39,457 nucleotides of DNA from a virus: IMG/VR virus record IMGVR_UViG_3300017917_003502, positions 1 to 39,457 of that record. One strand, 5' to 3'. The notes under the pieces were generated by a model. It saw only the letters and a list, made by a program, of their open reading frames with translations. It was not told the DNA's origin and ran no database searches. Each line of letters opens with the position of its first letter. Within the stretch, counting starts at the first letter, position 1. A program made the position numbers and the translations under genes. Below are positions 25,587 to 35,460 of this stretch, one piece after another.

Positions 25587-26315
25587 ATGCCAGTCACAAA
25601 TAATCCACTTGTATCTTTATATGGTTTTCAAAGCCCAGCTTTCAGTGTGGATGCTTTGGGAAATACTCAAGTAAATTCATTAATCAGTGGCAATACCACA
25701 GTATCCAATATCATAATCACAGGAACATTAAGCATAGACGGTGAAAGTGTGTTCAATAACACAATTGCTATCACTGATTCCACAGCAGCAACTAATTCCA
25801 GTTTGGCAGCATTGACAGTTGCTGGTGGAGTAGGCATTGAAAAAAATTTAATAGTGGATGAAAATGCATCAATAGGACAAAATTTAAATGTGTACGGAGA
25901 TTTAAATGTTAATCAAAATTTGTCTTCTTCTGGCAGTTTATTGGTGCAAAGTGATATTCAGACCAATGCCACATTAATCACATCTTTTATAACCACTGTG
26001 AATGATGGCAGTACCATCACAAATCTTGAAATAGAACCTTTGGGTGATGTGATTTTTAAAACACAAGGTCAAAGCACAGAAGTAGGAAGAATTGATGCTA
26101 CTGGTTCAAATGTGCCCGTGCAGAACACCACAATCAATAATACCACCATAGGAGCTACCACTCCCAGCTCAGCTGCTTTTACTTCAACATCTGCCTCTTC
26201 GGCTTCTTTTGTTGCGGCCACTGTGGCAAATACCCCCACTGTAGCAGCAGATATCACTAGAAAAGACTATGTGGATCGAACTGCCATAGCGTTGGCTGTG
26301 GCTTTTGGAGCATAG
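25587..26315 (+). CDS. Beta-structured short fibre-like protein, 242 aa
   Basis: Composed of the TNSSLAALTVAGGVGIEKNL and NASIGQNLNVYGDLNVNQN repeats found in marine T4-like fibres, where they form beta-solenoid or triple-stranded shafts, then a Ser/Thr/Ala-rich stretch (SSAAFTSTSASSASF). The C-terminus, TRKDYVDRTAIALAVAFGA, parallels the hydrophobic end of the first adhesin. No receptor-binding motif is evident. A late octamer and GAGGG site precede the ATG, and a second late octamer overlaps its stop. Probably a fibre shaft or spacer. Confidence 0.7.
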   Translation: MPVTNNPLVSLYGFQSPAFSVDALGNTQVNSLISGNTTVSNIIITGTLSIDGESVFNNTIAITDSTAATNSSLAALTVAGGVGIEKNLIVDENASIGQNLNVYGDLNVNQNLSSSGSLLVQSDIQTNATLITSFITTVNDGSTITNLEIEPLGDVIFKTQGQSTEVGRIDATGSNVPVQNTTINNTTIGATTPSSAAFTSTSASSASFVAATVANTPTVAADITRKDYVDRTAIALAVAFGA

Positions 26316-26322
26316 GTAAATA
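26315..26322 (+). promoter_or_regulatory. Candidate late promoter octamer over the upstream stop
   Basis: GGTAAATA overlaps the stop codon of the 242-residue gene by one base. An ATG at 26325 opens only a 9-codon frame; the giant gene starts at 26347, with no Shine-Dalgarno site between. Confidence 0.5.
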
Positions 26323-26346
26323 CAATGTCTAACTACAAAATAAACA

Positions 26347-29300
26347 ATGGCTAAAAAGCAGATTAAAAAATACATATTTGAACCAGGCATCAGCAAGGAT
26401 GATGGCCTATATCCTTTTGCATCACAGCTATTGTTGCTGAACAAAAATCATTTACAAAATCAAGTTGTAGCATTTATAAATTACAGTATATCAGTGGGAT
26501 CAATCACCACCACAGCAGCAGCTGGTAATGGAACCACAGCCACTCTTACTTTTGCTACCAAAACATATCCACCATACATAGTGGGACAAACCATCACAGT
26601 TTCAGGTGTTTCACCATCAGGTTATAACGGCACAAAAACTGTGACTGCCTGCACCACTACCACTGTGAGTTTTGCCAGCACACAGACTGGATCTCAAACA
26701 GTGGCAGGATCAATTTCATCAGCGTACACAGGATACACTTATGCTTCACAAAAATGTACCAGAGACGTGGGTTACTTTATTGATGCTGTGGTGCATGATG
26801 TGAAATATGGAGGCAATGTCAAAAGTAGACAGGTGGCAGATTATTTTTGGATTGACGGTGAACCTCAAATCAGAGGAGACGTCACACCAGAAATCACTGG
26901 TCAGGCATATTTGAGAGACATCATTAATGATTATATTTTTGAAAATGTTCAAAATCCGGTCACATACGGCAACACCACACCTCAAGTAATAAACACAAGT
27001 ATCATTGCAGAAAGTGATGCTGCTTCACAGAATACCACATTGTGGAACATATTCAGATCAGTGATTTCTTCAGGCATTTCAGCCATGCCTACAAAAATAC
27101 CAGGAGTCAGTTCTTTAAGATTGTTGGGTCAATACGATGTGTCAGACATATTGTTGATAACAGACACAGACAATGGAGTGGTATTGTACAACTTTGCTGA
27201 TCCGGCCAACACAATTTCAATCAGTTACAAACAAGGACGCAGCAGTGGAGACGGAAATTTATTGACTGATGTGGATTTTAAAACTTGGTCACAAAAAACC
27301 GACACAATCACCACAATAGATTTGAGTGCTGATACCAGCACACTCACCAGCACATCTAGCATTCAGATATTCATAGAAGTAGAAAGTCAAACTATCAGAC
27401 CATGGGACTTTGGCACAGACGCCATTGAAAGAATGAGAGTGGCAGCTCCTCAAGCCATGTTGGACGCTGACTTTGAATACGGATTACAGCCAACCAAATG
27501 GCAGGCATTGGGTATGATCAGAATGTATCCATCCACATATGAAATTCCAGGCAGTGATCTGTCTGTGATATCTGTGACCACAGATGCTTCAGTGAATACT
27601 GGTTCTTTTGGAAGTTCTTTGATCACTGTGACCACCAACGGTACTCATGGATTTTCAGCAGGTACTCCTATCACAGTGAAAGGTTTAGCTTCAACTGTGT
27701 CTGGATTTGCCAGAGCAGAAGGATCATTCTTGGTTTATAGTGTACCCAGTGCAGTGTCTTTTACCTACTATGCCAGTGCAAGAGTGGGAACAAGCAATGG
27801 GCAAAGTCTATTCACTTCATTTGTGCAAATACGTCAAGCAGGATTTTTCACTGGAGCTTCCATAGGACAACCAAGTTTTTCATTGTTCAGTAACGGTACA
27901 TCAATACCAGTACAATTGACTTTGGGTGCTTCTTCAGGTGCCACATCACTGGCTTATACTGGCACAACTCCCGCAGTAGGTTCACCCATCACGGGATCTT
28001 CTTCCATAGCTGCTGGTACATCAATAGCAGGTGTTATTGGCAGTGGCACAGTCAGCGCCACAGTATTAAACAACGCATTGTCTGGTGATACCTCAATAGA
28101 CGTGGTGAGTTTGGTAGGCATACAATCAGGAATGGCCATAGACTCTGGTGGATCGGCCAATGCTATTGTTACAATAGTGGGCAACACTTTAAGCATGTCT
28201 TCAACATTGGGCACTGCCTACAAAGGTCGTGACAATACCAACAGCAGTGTATCAGGCACATTGGTAGCGCCAGCTGGATCAGCAGCAAGTTTTGATGTGT
28301 CTCGATCAGCAGGCACTTATACCGTGACATTGGCAGGTGGTGGTGCAGGTACAGGTTATTTTCAAGGTGACAAAATTAAAATATTAGGTACAAATTTAGG
28401 TGGTGCTTCACCGCTCAATGATGTGACTGTACTGATCACTTCGGTGTCAGGCAGTGCAATCAATTCTTTCTCATACACAGGTACTTCAATAACAGGTGGA
28501 GCCACATACACAGGTGTGCTTCAAAGTGCAACCACTGGTGGTGGAAGTGGTTTCAGTCTTGATGTAGTGAGACAAGGAGGCACAGGTGCATACACCAGCA
28601 TAGTTAAAAACGCCATCGGATCAGGTTACATAGTCACAGAACAGGTCACATTTCCAGGCACAAGTTTTGGTGGTGCTTCACCTGCCAACGACATTGTGGT
28701 TATCATACAATCGGTGGATGTGGGGGGAGAAGTTTTAACTTTCACAGTGAGTGGCACTCCTGTTGGAGTCACTGGTAATGCCACATACAATGGTGTATCA
28801 ACCACCAACATTGCTCATGCAGGTGCTGGTGCTACATTTGATGTGACTAGAACCAATGGCACATATTCATTCACAACAATTATTCCAGGATCCAATTATG
28901 AAATTGGAAACAGAATCACTGTGGCAGGCACAGCTCTAGATGGAGTTGCCCCCACCAACAATGCCACAATCACTGTCACATCTATCAGCGGATCTGGAGC
29001 TATCACTTCAGGCACCATTGCAGGCACACCTATCTCTGGTGATACCTTAACTGTTTATAGTACTCTTGGTTTGAGTGATGCTTTGATAGGTTCTATTCCA
29101 GCACTTACATTTTTAAATGCTGGTGCCATAGCCACTTTCCAAGTGGATTTTTCTTCAGCACACGGTTTAATGCCTGGCACAACAATTCTTACGCAAGTAA
29201 CATCATTGCCTGCTCCCACATTGGCATCCACAAATAGAACGCTCACAGGCAGCGGTAACTGGGACGTGAAAGGATTCAATGGAGTATTTGTTGCTGTGAG

Positions 29301-32300
29301 AGCCAGTGCCACAGCCACTCAACGTTCTACCACAGGTCAAACTTGGTCAGCTGGTGGAGCACTGCCTAGCTCTGCTGCATGGAGTTCTATCACAGCAGGA
29401 ACAGTGGGTGCCACTGACACATGGGTAGTAGTCAGCACTTCAGGTTCTGATGTTGCTGCTTATTCCACCAATGGTGGAGTCACTTGGACTGCAGCTACAC
29501 TGCCCTCATCAGCCAACTGGATAGATGTGACCTTTGGTAATGGAGTTTTTATAGCAATAGCCAGTGGAGGAACTGCTACAGCTTATTCTACAAATGGAAC
29601 AACTTGGGTAGCTGGAGGTGCATTGCCCACCAGCACCACTTGGACCAAAATAGCATCAGGTTTGGTTGGAACCAGCACTTATTTTGTGGCAATCGCCAGC
29701 GGTGGAACCAACAATGCATATTCAGCAGACAATGGATTGAGCTGGATAGCAGGAGGAGCTTTGCCTGCATCAGTAAACTGGAGCGGTATAGCCTATGGTA
29801 ATAATAGATTTTTTGCGGTGGCGTCAGGCAGTACCAGTGCTGCTGTATCCACCAGCGGAGTTACATGGACTGCAATCACTCTACCTTCTGGTGACAACTG
29901 GTGTGATGTGGAATATGGAGATGATGTTTTCTTAGTGGTGGCAGATGGTTCTACCAATGCTCTTACTACATTCACTGCAGAAACTGGATCATTCACAACT
30001 AGAACACTAGCTGCCAGCTCAGCTTATAGAGATTTGACTTACACCTATTTTACGGGTCAAGGTTTTGGAAGATTTGTATTGGTGGACAATTCTACCAATG
30101 CTTTAGAAATTAATTTGACATCAGCCAATCATCAATTGGGCACAGGACCTCATGTGATAGCTTCAGTGCCTTCTCCTACCTCTATAAGATTCACAGCTAG
30201 AACCACAGGTTCTGTGGACACATCAACTTCGGCCATCACAGGTGTTGTGTATGCCAGACCAGATTCATTCTTTGTACACAGACCATTTGACGGTGGGGTA
30301 CAATTGGGCACAGGAAATCCAAGTCATGGTGCACAAGCCATACGTCAAAGTAAAAAATATATCAGATATCAATCAGGAAAAGGTATCATGTATACCACAG
30401 GGGGTTTATTTGCACCAAGTTACAACTTGGCATCAGCCACTGCCACAGATACCACAGTGAACAGTATTATCACATTTACCACTGATGATACAGATCATGG
30501 ATTACAAGCAGGAGCCGTGGTGGAAATAATTGGTTGTGTATCATTTGAATACAACGGTGAGTATACCGTTGAAACAATTGTTGATGCTCGTAGTTTTAGA
30601 GTAAGAAACGCAGTAGTTTTAACAACACTATCAGCTGAATTAGGCAATGACTGCAAAGTTATCATAAAAAGATGGCACGGTTCAACTGTGAGAATAGGTG
30701 CATTTGATGAACAGAATGGATTATTTTATCAGTATGATGGTCAAGAGATGGCTGTGGTTCGTAGAAGCAGCACAAATCAATTAGCTGGTACAGCATCTGT
30801 TAACACTGACAGTAATTTGATTTCAGGTACTGGCACAAGATTTTTAGATCAATTAAAAGTAGGAGATAAAATTGTAATTAGAGGAATGAGTCACATTGTG
30901 ACCGGTTTAAATTCTCAAACTTCTATGACAGTTGCTCCAGACTGGAGAGGTGCCAGCAACATCACAGGAGCAAGAATTTGTGTGACAGAAGAATTATACA
31001 TTCCTCAAAGAGATTGGAATCTTGACACATTGGATGGTCAAGGTCCTAGCGGATATGACATTCTGCCTTGGCGAATGCAGATGTTAGGTATGCAGTATTC
31101 ATGGTATGCAGCGGGATTTGTAGAATGGATGTTGCGAGGAGCTGATGGTAGATTTGTGTTCTTACACAAAGTGAGAAACTCAAACGTCAACACCGAAGCA
31201 TATATGAGAACTGCAAACTTGCCTGTGCGTTACGAAGTTGAAAACAGAAGCGCCATAAGCAAATTATCAGCAGCCATGGATTCAACTCAAACCACAATAT
31301 CATTAACTGATGCCAGTAGATTTCCTACCAACGGCACAGTGTACATTGATAATGAAGTCATAAGTTATAATGGTAAGTCTGGAAATACTTTGACGGACTG
31401 TACTAGAGCAGCCACATACAGTGCTTTCACTGCAGGAACTAACAGATTGTTCACAGGTAGTTCTGCATCAACTCACAGTGTTAATGCTGGAGTTGTGCTG
31501 ATGAGTTGTACAGCTACTCCAACAATTAGTCACTGGGGATCAGCGTTGTTAACGGATGGAATGTTTGATGAAGACCGAGGATATATTTTTAACTATGCTT
31601 CCACAGGATTAAGCATAACCACAGCCAAACAAACTGCATTTATGATAAGATTAGCTCCATCAGTGTCCAATGCTTTGGTAGGTGATTTAGGAGAAAGAGA
31701 TCTATTGAATAGAGCACAATTATTACTGAATGAGATTGCAATCACTACCGACACAGGCACAGGCACTGTGGTTATCGAAGGAGTGTTGAATCCTAAAAAT
31801 TATCCCACCAATCCAGCCAGCATCACTTGGACCACACTGAACAGTTCAGCAGCAGGAGGACAACCAAGTTTTGCACAGATAGCACTGGGAGGTTCTATCA
31901 ACTGGGGTACAGGTGCTTTTACCACCACTGCTACTGTGCAGGGTGCATTGACTGCCACAATTTTAGCAAGAGGATTTACCACAGTGAATCAAAACCTTAC
32001 TGCTATTGCAATACCCACTGGTATTTCTGGAAGAACCAGTGCCTTCTTAAGCACCACCAATGATTTTTACATAACCAACACACAATACGACAGTTTGACT
32101 TCTACACCATTGAGAGTGGGTGATACCATCAGTGCAGCTCCGTATGTGTCTGGACGCAGTATTTCCACAATCACTAGAGCTTATTTGGGAACAATCTACA
32201 CAAGAATAGTGATGAGTGCGAATGCTAATTCAAGCAGTCCTGCCAGCAGCAACATAACCACCACCATCAGCAACAGTATATCAATTGGTTATGCCAGTGC

Positions 32301-33003
32301 CTTCCAAAGTGGAAGAACAGATTTCTTAGTGACCAATGCAGACAATACCAGTGTAAATCTTGCAGTGGGAGATGTACTCAGCGTGGCAAGTTTTGTAACA
32401 GGTAGTCAAACAATTCAAAGCATAACCACCAATTATGCCACAGTGGGTGGTGTAGCTTACACACGTGTGATTATGAGTTCAGGAGCCAATGCCACTCAGG
32501 CCGTGAACACTAACACTTCAACCACAGTGACAGCAGCTGGTACAGCAGCAAACTATGCAGGTAACTTTTTATTTTTTACACAGGCCACTTGGAATAACTC
32601 AGGATCCACTGTGGGCACACGTGTGGCCACCAGCTTTACACAGTTTCCTGCAGGATCAGCAGTCAGTGCAGTGACCACTAGAAGATTGAGCACCACCACT
32701 GTGATCAGAGCCACATTCACTCAAACTTTGACTTCTTCTGTGGCAGCTGCCGCCACAGTTACTTTCCAATTTGGAGCAGAACAATATGCAATACCAGGCG
32801 AACAGGTGTTCTCATTCTTGTGTCAACCAGGTTCATTGAACGCATTGAATCTATCACAATTAAAAGAATTAACCACCACTGCAATTGGTGGTAGAGGTAC
32901 TTTCCCCAATGGTCCAGACGTGTTGGCCATCAATATTTACAAAGTCACTGGCGCAGCAGTGACAGGTTCTGTGATATTGCGTTGGGGTGAAGCTCAGGCT
33001 TAA
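26347..33003 (+). CDS. Giant virion structural protein, 2218 aa
   Basis: The N-terminus (KKQIKKYIFEPGISKDDGLYPFASQLLLLN) leads to a CTRDVGYFIDAVVHDVKYGGN module shared with the 2011-residue adhesin. Next come three consecutive Gly-rich modules of the type F.V.R..G.Y......GSGY..GD.I...GT.LGGA.P.ND (residues about 644-732, 733-824 and 825-898). Repeats of the YSTNG.TW..ggaLP....W..ia(y/f)GN..F.aia(s)G type then suggest a beta-propeller (about 962-1252). A conserved-looking tail block follows, with GTGNPSHGAQAIRQSKKYIRYQSGK, WRMQMLGMQYSWYAAGF and a long Thr/Ser-rich beta region. It ends directly against the convergent cupin gene. The middle block (31015-31740) resembles the large structural proteins of marine T4-like phages; exact virion site unknown. 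No Shine-Dalgarno upstream of the ATG. Confidence 0.8.
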   Translation: MAKKQIKKYIFEPGISKDDGLYPFASQLLLLNKNHLQNQVVAFINYSISVGSITTTAAAGNGTTATLTFATKTYPPYIVGQTITVSGVSPSGYNGTKTVTACTTTTVSFASTQTGSQTVAGSISSAYTGYTYASQKCTRDVGYFIDAVVHDVKYGGNVKSRQVADYFWIDGEPQIRGDVTPEITGQAYLRDIINDYIFENVQNPVTYGNTTPQVINTSIIAESDAASQNTTLWNIFRSVISSGISAMPTKIPGVSSLRLLGQYDVSDILLITDTDNGVVLYNFADPANTISISYKQGRSSGDGNLLTDVDFKTWSQKTDTITTIDLSADTSTLTSTSSIQIFIEVESQTIRPWDFGTDAIERMRVAAPQAMLDADFEYGLQPTKWQALGMIRMYPSTYEIPGSDLSVISVTTDASVNTGSFGSSLITVTTNGTHGFSAGTPITVKGLASTVSGFARAEGSFLVYSVPSAVSFTYYASARVGTSNGQSLFTSFVQIRQAGFFTGASIGQPSFSLFSNGTSIPVQLTLGASSGATSLAYTGTTPAVGSPITGSSSIAAGTSIAGVIGSGTVSATVLNNALSGDTSIDVVSLVGIQSGMAIDSGGSANAIVTIVGNTLSMSSTLGTAYKGRDNTNSSVSGTLVAPAGSAASFDVSRSAGTYTVTLAGGGAGTGYFQGDKIKILGTNLGGASPLNDVTVLITSVSGSAINSFSYTGTSITGGATYTGVLQSATTGGGSGFSLDVVRQGGTGAYTSIVKNAIGSGYIVTEQVTFPGTSFGGASPANDIVVIIQSVDVGGEVLTFTVSGTPVGVTGNATYNGVSTTNIAHAGAGATFDVTRTNGTYSFTTIIPGSNYEIGNRITVAGTALDGVAPTNNATITVTSISGSGAITSGTIAGTPISGDTLTVYSTLGLSDALIGSIPALTFLNAGAIATFQVDFSSAHGLMPGTTILTQVTSLPAPTLASTNRTLTGSGNWDVKGFNGVFVAVRASATATQRSTTGQTWSAGGALPSSAAWSSITAGTVGATDTWVVVSTSGSDVAAYSTNGGVTWTAATLPSSANWIDVTFGNGVFIAIASGGTATAYSTNGTTWVAGGALPTSTTWTKIASGLVGTSTYFVAIASGGTNNAYSADNGLSWIAGGALPASVNWSGIAYGNNRFFAVASGSTSAAVSTSGVTWTAITLPSGDNWCDVEYGDDVFLVVADGSTNALTTFTAETGSFTTRTLAASSAYRDLTYTYFTGQGFGRFVLVDNSTNALEINLTSANHQLGTGPHVIASVPSPTSIRFTARTTGSVDTSTSAITGVVYARPDSFFVHRPFDGGVQLGTGNPSHGAQAIRQSKKYIRYQSGKGIMYTTGGLFAPSYNLASATATDTTVNSIITFTTDDTDHGLQAGAVVEIIGCVSFEYNGEYTVETIVDARSFRVRNAVVLTTLSAELGNDCKVIIKRWHGSTVRIGAFDEQNGLFYQYDGQEMAVVRRSSTNQLAGTASVNTDSNLISGTGTRFLDQLKVGDKIVIRGMSHIVTGLNSQTSMTVAPDWRGASNITGARICVTEELYIPQRDWNLDTLDGQGPSGYDILPWRMQMLGMQYSWYAAGFVEWMLRGADGRFVFLHKVRNSNVNTEAYMRTANLPVRYEVENRSAISKLSAAMDSTQTTISLTDASRFPTNGTVYIDNEVISYNGKSGNTLTDCTRAATYSAFTAGTNRLFTGSSASTHSVNAGVVLMSCTATPTISHWGSALLTDGMFDEDRGYIFNYASTGLSITTAKQTAFMIRLAPSVSNALVGDLGERDLLNRAQLLLNEIAITTDTGTGTVVIEGVLNPKNYPTNPASITWTTLNSSAAGGQPSFAQIALGGSINWGTGAFTTTATVQGALTATILARGFTTVNQNLTAIAIPTGISGRTSAFLSTTNDFYITNTQYDSLTSTPLRVGDTISAAPYVSGRSISTITRAYLGTIYTRIVMSANANSSSPASSNITTTISNSISIGYASAFQSGRTDFLVTNADNTSVNLAVGDVLSVASFVTGSQTIQSITTNYATVGGVAYTRVIMSSGANATQAVNTNTSTTVTAAGTAANYAGNFLFFTQATWNNSGSTVGTRVATSFTQFPAGSAVSAVTTRRLSTTTVIRATFTQTLTSSVAAAATVTFQFGAEQYAIPGEQVFSFLCQPGSLNALNLSQLKELTTTAIGGRGTFPNGPDVLAINIYKVTGAAVTGSVILRWGEAQA

Positions 33004-33402
33004 TTATTTTTCAACAGTTTTTGGTGGGATTATTTCTTTGGATTGACTGTCACCTCTGATTATTCTGTAATTATCATTGGGATCATCAGCTGTGCTGACT
33101 TCGGTCACACTGCCAAAATCACTGAGACACTCCAATTGATGCGGAGTTAAAGGAGGATTTCTCCAAGTGTCGCCTACTTTTAAATCTTTTTCCAACAGTG
33201 TGGCAGTTTGTGTGTCCAACCAACGCAATCTAAATGTGCCTTCATTCACAAACCAACTTTCATCTTTGTTTTTGTGAAAATGCATGCTGAATTTGGCTCC
33301 TTTGCGTGTGAAACACATGATCTTGCCACAATACAATTCATTGCTGGCCCAAATAATTTCGTAGCCCCAACCTTTGTCTACTTTACCTTCTTTGTTAATC
33401 AT
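33004..33402 (-). CDS. Cupin, sugar-phosphate isomerase-like (132 aa)
   Basis: A single-domain cupin. The metal site is visible as H-x-H-x5-E in SMHFHKNKDESW and a later His in TPHQLE; the W-G-Y-E and VNEGTFRLRW segments resemble the C-terminal cupin of mannose-6-phosphate isomerases. It probably isomerises or epimerises a sugar in the same pathway as the hldE/hldD genes upstream, whose stop it overlaps by 8 bases. Substrate not predictable; a purely structural cupin is also possible. It is the last gene of the minus-strand operon, and its stop touches the stop of the convergent gene. Confidence 0.75.
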   Translation of the reverse strand: MINKEGKVDKGWGYEIIWASNELYCGKIMCFTRKGAKFSMHFHKNKDESWFVNEGTFRLRWLDTQTATLLEKDLKVGDTWRNPPLTPHQLECLSDFGSVTEVSTADDPNDNYRIIRGDSQSKEIIPPKTVEK

Positions 33403-34213
33403 TTATGCTGCTCAAATAATCTTTTATGGTTTTGAATTTGATTGTTACACAACTATTTAAAAGATTATTGTTCGAACAGGTGTAACTTTGATATTGAGTT
33501 TTTAATTGATCTGGCATGGGTATTAATTGAATGTCAGCTTTGTATTTTTTGGCTATCATTTCTGCCACTGCAGCAAAACTTGTGGGTGTTCCTGTGCCCA
33601 CATTAAAAATACCACTGATATTTTTGGCAAGCATTTGTTCATGCACTTTGCAAACATCCGTAACACACACAAAATCTCTAAGATAATTTTCACTGTTTTT
33701 AAATATTTTGATTATGCCTGTTTTTTTAGCTTGTTGAATAAATTTTGTCACAGGAGATGCTTGATCACCTTTGTGATCTTCATGAGTTCCATACACATTA
33801 AAATATCTAAAACCCTGCACTGTAATTTTATATGTGTTGGATTTTATTACTCTATCAAATAAAAATTTGCTCCAAGCATAAGCACTTTGTGGAGACATAG
33901 CAGCATCTTCTTTAAAATTTTTAGTGTTACCATACACACTGGCAGAACTGGCATATTGAAAATTAACTCCCATATTTTCACACAAATATAATAGTTTACA
34001 ACTAAATTCAAAATTTTGAGTCATTATTTTTTCCACATCCGTTTCAGTGGTGCTGCTGATAGCACCCAAATGTATTACTTGATCATAATTGGATGGATCT
34101 GGCAACACATTATGAATATAATCATATCCTTCCACTGTGTGTCCTTTGTTCACAAGATATTTGAACAGATTTTGACCTATGAATCCTTTGTGTCCTGTGA
34201 TTAATATTTTCAT
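33395..34213 (-). CDS. hldD: ADP-L-glycero-D-manno-heptose 6-epimerase
   Basis: Short-chain dehydrogenase-type epimerase converting ADP-D-glycero- to ADP-L-glycero-D-manno-heptose, the form used by most heptosyltransferases. The NADP-binding loop is GHKGFIG (7-13). Motifs specific to HldD: SSTTE (53-57), YASSASVYG (87-95), catalytic Tyr112/Lys116 in AYAWSK, GFRYFNVYG (134-142), HKG with Lys148 at the position of the second catalytic residue, SENYLRDFV (174-182), FNVGTG and IP.PD.LK..YQ..T. 272 residues, about 40 shorter than E. coli HldD, mostly between the nucleotide loop and SSTTE. Start ATG overlaps hldE by 4 bases (ATGA). Confidence 0.9.
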   Translation of the reverse strand: MKILITGHKGFIGQNLFKYLVNKGHTVEGYDYIHNVLPDPSNYDQVIHLGAISSTTETDVEKIMTQNFEFSCKLLYLCENMGVNFQYASSASVYGNTKNFKEDAAMSPQSAYAWSKFLFDRVIKSNTYKITVQGFRYFNVYGTHEDHKGDQASPVTKFIQQAKKTGIIKIFKNSENYLRDFVCVTDVCKVHEQMLAKNISGIFNVGTGTPTSFAAVAEMIAKKYKADIQLIPMPDQLKTQYQSYTCSNNNLLNSCVTIKFKTIKDYLSSIND

Positions 34214-35460
34214 GATTGTAATCTATCTATAATTTTTGTGGTGGAAAATCCTTCCACTGTGGGAAATATGATTACTTGTGCTAACTCATTGCCCACAGTA
34301 GTAGCCACTGTGTAATCTCCACCTTTAACAATAATGTCTGGTTTGATTTCTTCTATGATTCTTTGCGGAGTATCTTCTGTGAAAACTACCACTTCGTCCA
34401 CCCAAGGCAACATTTCTAATTGACGTTTTCTTGTGGCATAATCATTAACCGGTCTGCCTTCACCTTTTAATCTACGCACACTGGCATCATCATTGATGCC
34501 CACTATTAATTTTTTACCTTGATTTCTAGCAAACTTTAATAATTCCAAATGTCCCGTGTGTAATATATCAAACACTCCATTGGTCCACACTATGCCTTTG
34601 TTTAAATCTTCTTTGGAAACAGGCACTACTCCAAATTTTTCCACATTTCTTGCTGCAGCATAGCATGCCAATTCACAAGCACGTGGCACAGTCATGCCTC
34701 GTTTGATACCATATGCTATCACGGCCAACACAGTGTCGCCTGCTCCGGTAACATCTGCCACTTCTCTCACAGGTTCTTTCACATGTGAGTATGATCCTTC
34801 TTTAGAAATAATATGGATACCTTTGGCCCCATCGGTGATCACCAGCCATTGCCAAGCATGTATTTGAGCAAATTTCATAGCCGAATCTTTATCAAACACG
34901 CCATTCCATGATTCATATTCTTTCATGTTGGGTTTAACTAAAAATGCTCCATCATAATAATCAGCACTTTGTTTGGGATCTACCAATACCCATTTGGTTT
35001 TTTCTAAAATGTTTTTTACTGTGTGCGATTTGATAACTCCTTTGGCATAATCACTCACCAATACCATACTTTTTTCTGTGAGAGAGAACAATAGTTGAGA
35101 CAAACAACTATCTTTGGTGTATTGTTTTTCTCTATCCCAACGCAATATATGTTGACCTCTTTGTTCAACCAATCTTATTTTTGTTGTGGTAATAGCAGCA
35201 TCTTCTGCTATGGATAAAAATACATTACTATTTTTTAATAAATTAACCAGTCCATATCCATCATTGTCTTTGCCCACTGCTCCATACAATTGTACATCAT
35301 TGTAAATGGATGCCACATTCACTGCTAAATTAGCAGCACCTCCTGGAGAAACTTTTTGATTTTGTTCTAATAAAATAGGAATAGGTGCTTCAGGCGACAT
35401 GCGATCAGCAGTGCCCACGATCCAACGATCCAGCATTATGTCACCTATTATTTTGATCAT
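34210..35460 (-). CDS. hldE: Bifunctional heptose-7-P kinase / heptose-1-P adenylyltransferase
   Basis: 416 residues against about 477 in E. coli. The N-terminal ribokinase-like half begins at the GDIMLDRW segment, has GGAANLAVNVAS (40-51) for sugar binding and DVTGAGDTV (236-244) with the catalytic Asp242. The C-terminal nucleotidyltransferase half has the HIGH-type HTGH (301-304), VGINDDASVRRLKGEGRP, and IVKGGDY. It makes D-glycero-D-manno-heptose 1,7-bisphosphate and later ADP-heptose. Shortening is at the N-terminus and in the linker; both active sites look intact. Its ATG overlaps the Nudix stop (TAATG). The intervening 1,7-bisphosphate phosphatase (GmhB) is not in the window. Confidence 0.92.
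   Translation of the reverse strand: MIKIIGDIMLDRWIVGTADRMSPEAPIPILLEQNQKVSPGGAANLAVNVASIYNDVQLYGAVGKDNDGYGLVNLLKNSNVFLSIAEDAAITTTKIRLVEQRGQHILRWDREKQYTKDSCLSQLLFSLTEKSMVLVSDYAKGVIKSHTVKNILEKTKWVLVDPKQSADYYDGAFLVKPNMKEYESWNGVFDKDSAMKFAQIHAWQWLVITDGAKGIHIISKEGSYSHVKEPVREVADVTGAGDTVLAVIAYGIKRGMTVPRACELACYAAARNVEKFGVVPVSKEDLNKGIVWTNGVFDILHTGHLELLKFARNQGKKLIVGINDDASVRRLKGEGRPVNDYATRKRQLEMLPWVDEVVVFTEDTPQRIIEEIKPDIIVKGGDYTVATTVGNELAQVIIFPTVEGFSTTKIIDRLQS

Noticed and set aside
26325-26354. Nine-codon ATG frame right after the octamer at 26315
   Set aside because: Too short and without a ribosome site; it stops within the first codons of the giant gene.
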